Positions 31,352-34,423 of a stretch of 34,423 nt of DNA are shown here, piece by piece (within the stretch, counting starts at the first letter, position 1; each line of letters starts with the position of its first letter). Made by a program: the position numbers and the translations under genes. The stretch is from Pseudooceanicola lipolyticus (lineage in GTDB: Bacteria > Pseudomonadota > Alphaproteobacteria > Rhodobacterales > Rhodobacteraceae). The stretch spans positions 1-34,423 of the forward strand of contig NZ_PGTB01000032.1 in assembly GCF_002786325.1 (NCBI RefSeq), in the 5' to 3' direction. The notes under the pieces are model-generated. The model searched no databases and was not told the origin of the DNA. It saw only the letters and a list, made by a program, of their open reading frames with translations.

Positions 31352-32735
31352 GCGCATCGTCATGCGCAGCCTGCTGTCCCGCGTGCTGGGCACGGTGCTG
31401 CTGATCCTGCTGCTGGGCGGGGTGCTGGTGGCCGGCTCGACCTGGTGGAACGGCCAACAGGCGGCGCGGCAGGCCTATGACCGGATCCTGGTGGGCGCCG
31501 CCCGCGACATCGCCGAATCCATCCGCATCCAGGACGGCGCGCCGCTGGTCGATCTGCCGGTCTCGGCCTTCCAGCTGCTGGCGCAGGCGCCCGATGACCG
31601 CCTGTACTATGCCGTTCTTGATGCGCAGGGCGGGCTGGTCACCGGTGTCGATCCCGACCTGCGGATCCGTCCGCCCGACAGCGGCAACGGGCCGGTCAGC
31701 TTCTTCGACGATGCGCTGAACGGCGAGCCCGCCCGTTTCGTGCTGGTGACGCGCCGGTTTGTCGAGCGCGAGTTTTCCGGCCCGGTCGACGTGGTAGTGG
31801 GCCAGACCCTGCGCGCCCGCAAGGCGATGACCCGCGACCTGGTGCTGGACGCGCTGCTGCCGCTGGCGGCAGCCGGGCTGGTGCTGATGCTGATCTCGTT
31901 CCTGGTGATCCGCTCGGCGCTGCGTCCGCTGGGGGCGCTGGTCGACGATCTTGCCGGCCGCGATCCCTATGACCTGACGCCGATGCCGACCGCCCGGCTG
32001 CCCAGCGAATTGCAGGTGATGCTGGGCGCGATGAACCGGTTCATGCAGCGCCTGGACGGCCAGGTCGAGGCCATGCGCAACCTGATCTCGGACACCGCGC
32101 ATCAGCTGCGCACGCCGGTGGCGGCGATCCGGGTGCATACCGAGACCGCGATGACCGAAGCCGATGCGGCGGCACGCGCCCGCGCGCTGGACCGGCTGCT
32201 GCAACGCAGCCGCTCGCTGGGCACGCTGCTGGACCAGCTGCTGAGCCGGGCGCTGGTGATCCATCGCACCGACAGCGCGCCGCGCACGCCGATCGATCTG
32301 CGCGAGATCGCGCTGGAGATCATGGAGCGTGACGACCGCGCGGTGCTGATGCCCGAGGCCGAGTTGCGACTGGAGATCGGCGACGACCCGGTGATGGTGC
32401 GCGCCGATGCCTTTTCGTTGAACGAGGCGGCGCATAACCTGCTGGGCAACGCGCTGCGTCACGGCCAGCCGCCGGTGTCCATCGGGGTGCAGCGGCGCGG
32501 CGGTGAGGCGGTGCTGTGGGTGCAGGACAGCGGGCCGGGGCCGCAGGACAGCGTGATCGACCGGCTGGGCGACCGGTTCAACCGCAATGCCGGGACGCGG
32601 GAACAAAGCACCGGCATCGGCCTGTCGATTGTCACCGCCGTTGCCACCGCCTTTGGCGGCCGGATCGAGATGAGCCGCCAAGCCGGCGGTTTCCGCGCCG
32701 CGCTGATCCTGCCGGCCGGGGAGGGGACGGAATGA
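31344..32735 (+). CDS. tctE: Sensor histidine kinase of the tricarboxylate transporter
   Basis: This 463-residue membrane kinase has a first helix at about 11-31, a periplasmic domain (32-167), a second helix at about 168-189 and a HAMP-like linker. The H-box is SDTAHQLRTP with His253; the ATPase domain has the N-box NEAAHNLLGNALRHG (360-374), G1 DSGPGP (395-400) and G2 TGIGLSIV (423-430). The periplasmic part matches the TctE N-terminal sensor type. The ATG overlaps the regulator stop by 8 bp; an alternative start is at 31362. The stop overlaps the next gene, a periplasmic binding protein, so the two are probably made in equal amounts. Confidence 0.92.
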   Translation: MTERIVMRSLLSRVLGTVLLILLLGGVLVAGSTWWNGQQAARQAYDRILVGAARDIAESIRIQDGAPLVDLPVSAFQLLAQAPDDRLYYAVLDAQGGLVTGVDPDLRIRPPDSGNGPVSFFDDALNGEPARFVLVTRRFVEREFSGPVDVVVGQTLRARKAMTRDLVLDALLPLAAAGLVLMLISFLVIRSALRPLGALVDDLAGRDPYDLTPMPTARLPSELQVMLGAMNRFMQRLDGQVEAMRNLISDTAHQLRTPVAAIRVHTETAMTEADAAARARALDRLLQRSRSLGTLLDQLLSRALVIHRTDSAPRTPIDLREIALEIMERDDRAVLMPEAELRLEIGDDPVMVRADAFSLNEAAHNLLGNALRHGQPPVSIGVQRRGGEAVLWVQDSGPGPQDSVIDRLGDRFNRNAGTREQSTGIGLSIVTAVATAFGGRIEMSRQAGGFRAALILPAGEGTE

Positions 32736-33772
32736 CGCGGTTGGTCCTGATCCTGCTATGCGCCCTGGCGCTGCTGCCGCCGCGCGCCCCGGCGCAGGAG
32801 GCGGTCGCGCGGTTCGGCGGTGGCGCCACCGAGATGCTGATGCGCTCGACCACCGATATCTCCATCATTCGCCCGGTGATCGAACGGTTCAGCGCCCTGA
32901 ACCCCGATCTTGCCATCACCTATGAACAATGGGGCTCCAACGCCCTGTTCGAACAGAGCCGCGCCGATTGCCGCGGCGACGGCCCGGCGGCCGATGCCAT
33001 CCTGTCCTCGGCGGTGCAACAGATGGTCTGGCTGGTCAATGCCGCCTGCGCCCAGCCCTATCAATCCGACGCAACGCAGACGCTTGCCCCCACCCGGCAA
33101 TGGCGCAACGAGCTGTGGGGGGTGACAACCGAACCCGCCGTGATCGCCTATAACCGTCGGCTGCTGTCTGCCGACCAGGTGCCGCGCAGCCGCTTTGAAT
33201 TGCTGGATGCGTTGCGCGAACGGCCCGAAACCTTCCGCCGCCGCATCGCCACCTATGATATCGCCGAATCCGGGCTGGGGTTTCTGTTTGCCTATAGCGA
33301 CAGCCTGGAGGCCACCACCTTTGGCGCCTTGCTGGAAGGCTTCGCCCGGGTCGAGGCGGTGGCCACCTGCTGTTCGGCCGAGATCATCGCGGGCGTGGCC
33401 GAGGGGCGCTATCTGATCGCCTATAACGTGCTTGGCTCTTACGTGCTGAATGCCAAGCAGGCCGATGTGGGCCTGGTGCTGCCCGATGACTATACGCTGG
33501 TGCTGTCGCGCGGTTTCATGATCCCGCGCCGTGCGCGCCAGGCCGGTGCCGCCGCGCGGTTGCTGGATTTCCTGCTGACCGCCGAGGCGCAGTTCCTGTT
33601 GACCCAGGCCGGGCTGGCCACCGAGATGGATGCCAGCGAAACCGGCCTCGCGGTCAGCGCCCGCCGCAATATCCCGCTGTCCCCGGCGCTGCTGGTGGCG
33701 CGCGATCCCAATCGCCGCGACCTGCTGTTGCGGTTCTGGTCGGACACTTTCCGGCAGGCCGAGATTCCGTGA
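32732..33772 (+). CDS. Periplasmic binding protein coupled to the sensor kinase
   Basis: This 346-residue protein has a signal peptide (MTRLVLILLCALALLPPRAP, cleavage near APAQ-EA). Its mature sequence resembles ferric-type family-1 solute-binding proteins (RFSALNPDLAITYEQWGSNA, WGVTTEPAVIAYNRRLL, AARLLDFLLTAEAQFLLTQA). Cysteines occur in SRADCRGDG, NAACAQP and the adjacent pair VATCCSAE. No permease or ATPase gene accompanies it; its ATG overlaps the kinase stop (ATGA). This suggests a sensory accessory that presents a ligand to the kinase, not a transport subunit. An open frame upstream within the kinase gene is not used. Confidence 0.88.
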   Translation: MTRLVLILLCALALLPPRAPAQEAVARFGGGATEMLMRSTTDISIIRPVIERFSALNPDLAITYEQWGSNALFEQSRADCRGDGPAADAILSSAVQQMVWLVNAACAQPYQSDATQTLAPTRQWRNELWGVTTEPAVIAYNRRLLSADQVPRSRFELLDALRERPETFRRRIATYDIAESGLGFLFAYSDSLEATTFGALLEGFARVEAVATCCSAEIIAGVAEGRYLIAYNVLGSYVLNAKQADVGLVLPDDYTLVLSRGFMIPRRARQAGAAARLLDFLLTAEAQFLLTQAGLATEMDASETGLAVSARRNIPLSPALLVARDPNRRDLLLRFWSDTFRQAEIP

Positions 33773-33907
33773 TCGACCGGGCAGGGTGGTGCGTGCGCGC
33801 CTTTGGGTGAAAACCGGGAGTTGCGCTGGCGTCGCGTCTGGCGCATGGCCTATCTGGCCGGCATCATGCAAAGATCCCGGACATGTCGGAACCGCCGGAG
33901 GAGGACC

Positions 33908-34423
33908 TTGGCAATACCCATGCACAGCGAGAGGTTCCGCTGGGAGGCGGGCACGCGCCTGTTTGACCAGGGGCGCGCGGTGGCGGCGGACGAAGCCGGC
34001 GCGCTCGGCGCATTGCGGCAGGCGATCCGCGCCGGCGGCGAGTTTCTGGTCGGCCCCGGCGGGGTGGAGCGTTTGGAACAGGGCGCTCCCGGCTTTCTGC
34101 GCACCCGCTCTTCCGGCACCACCGGCACGGCCAAGACCATCCGCCGCAGCCACCGCTCCTGGATCGCCAGTTTCGAGGTCAGCCGCGATCATCTCGGCAT
34201 CGGCGCGGCGGATGCCTACGGCGTGCTGGGCGAACTGGCGCATTCGCTGACGCTTTATGCGCTGGTCGAGGGCGCGCATCTGGGCGCCACCCTGCACAGC
34301 CTGGCCGGGCTGCGGCCCGGCCGACAGGCGCGGCTGTTGGGGGAGGCCGGGGTCACGGTTCTGTATTGCACGCCGACGCAGCTGCGCCTGATCTGCGAGG
34401 CCGGCCGCCCGCTGCCCCGGCTG
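33908..34423 (+). CDS. AMP-dependent synthetase/ligase family protein (partial, runs off window)
   Basis: The reading frame stays open to the window end. After about 65 residues it shows RTRSSGTTGTAKTIRRSHRS, the phosphate-binding loop of adenylate-forming enzymes (SSGTTG.aK). It then continues with a plausible core (ELAHSLTLYALVEGAHLGAT and VTVLYCTPTQLRLI). Such enzymes activate a carboxylic acid as an acyl-AMP, often to make an acyl-CoA. The start is uncertain: GGAGG lies 6 nt before TTG 33908, ATG 33920 is downstream, and ATG 33866 is also in frame. The loop sits unusually close to the N-terminus, so this is a short family form. The 135-bp gap before it shows no clear signal. Confidence 0.75.
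   Translation, partial: MAIPMHSERFRWEAGTRLFDQGRAVAADEAGALGALRQAIRAGGEFLVGPGGVERLEQGAPGFLRTRSSGTTGTAKTIRRSHRSWIASFEVSRDHLGIGAADAYGVLGELAHSLTLYALVEGAHLGATLHSLAGLRPGRQARLLGEAGVTVLYCTPTQLRLICEAGRPLPRL

Noticed and set aside
32756-34297. 513-codon open frame on the minus strand across three plus-strand regions
   Set aside because: It covers the periplasmic binding protein and ligase gene, both well supported on the plus strand; the composition is that of a shadow frame.
1-34423. CRISPR arrays, tRNA or rRNA genes, insertion sequences, phage genes
   Set aside because: No repeat-spacer pattern, cloverleaf, rRNA signature, transposase motif or terminal repeat was seen on reading both strands.

Overview
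The window is GC-rich, densely packed bacterial DNA with no rRNA, tRNA, CRISPR array or insertion sequence that I can see. The codon style, the many ABC and tripartite transporters, the DeoR, MarR, Lrp and RpiR regulators and the family mix point to an alphaproteobacterium, most likely of the Rhodobacterales. This is an inference from gene content, not a proven placement. Almost every gene belongs to one of five uptake-and-breakdown modules, each with its own regulator.

Module 1 (1-5940). A minus-strand operon encodes a periplasmic binding protein, a fused double permease and an ATPase of the FbpABC/AfuABC type. They are followed by a metallo-beta-lactamase-fold protein with beta-CASP-like features and a histidine phosphatase cut by the window edge. 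A divergent DeoR-type regulator faces it. Two near-identical TTTCGTYCGAA sites flank the shared promoter region and are likely its operators. The phosphatase and the DeoR regulator suggest that the substrate is an organophosphate rather than iron. Module 2 (6121-9401) is a plus-strand pair: a D-2-hydroxyacid dehydrogenase with an altered nucleotide-binding motif, and a cytoplasmic molybdoenzyme of the biotin sulfoxide reductase type.

Module 3 (9411-17608) is a long minus-strand operon below a MarR regulator. It holds a spermidine/putrescine-type ABC transporter (binding protein, ATPase, two permeases), a NodB-fold deacetylase, two short-chain dehydrogenases and an amidase signature hydrolase. 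Together these look like a pathway for an N-acylated or amide compound that I cannot name. An orphan Lrp regulator (17740-18213) lies next to it.

Module 4 (18298-27345) is divergent. On the minus strand are a xylose-isomerase-like TIM-barrel protein, a HAD phosphatase and an RpiR (SIS-domain) regulator. On the plus strand are a complete Dpp/Opp-type ABC transporter with a Tat-like signal on its binding protein and a glycerophosphodiester phosphodiesterase. A perfect 21-bp palindrome sits between the two arms. The logic resembles agrocinopine/sugar-phosphodiester catabolism: import the diester, cleave it, remove the phosphate and isomerise the sugar. This is the most interesting locus in the window.

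Module 5 (27427-33772) is a tripartite tricarboxylate transporter (tctCBA, minus) divergent from its tctDE-type two-component system (plus). An extra periplasmic binding protein is translationally coupled to the kinase and may be a sensor accessory. A direct repeat with an 11-bp period lies against the likely tctC -10 box. The window ends inside an AMP-forming ligase gene (33908 onward). Three of the binding-protein genes are each followed by a perfect GC-rich stem-loop before the next gene, which probably sets unequal expression within those operons.
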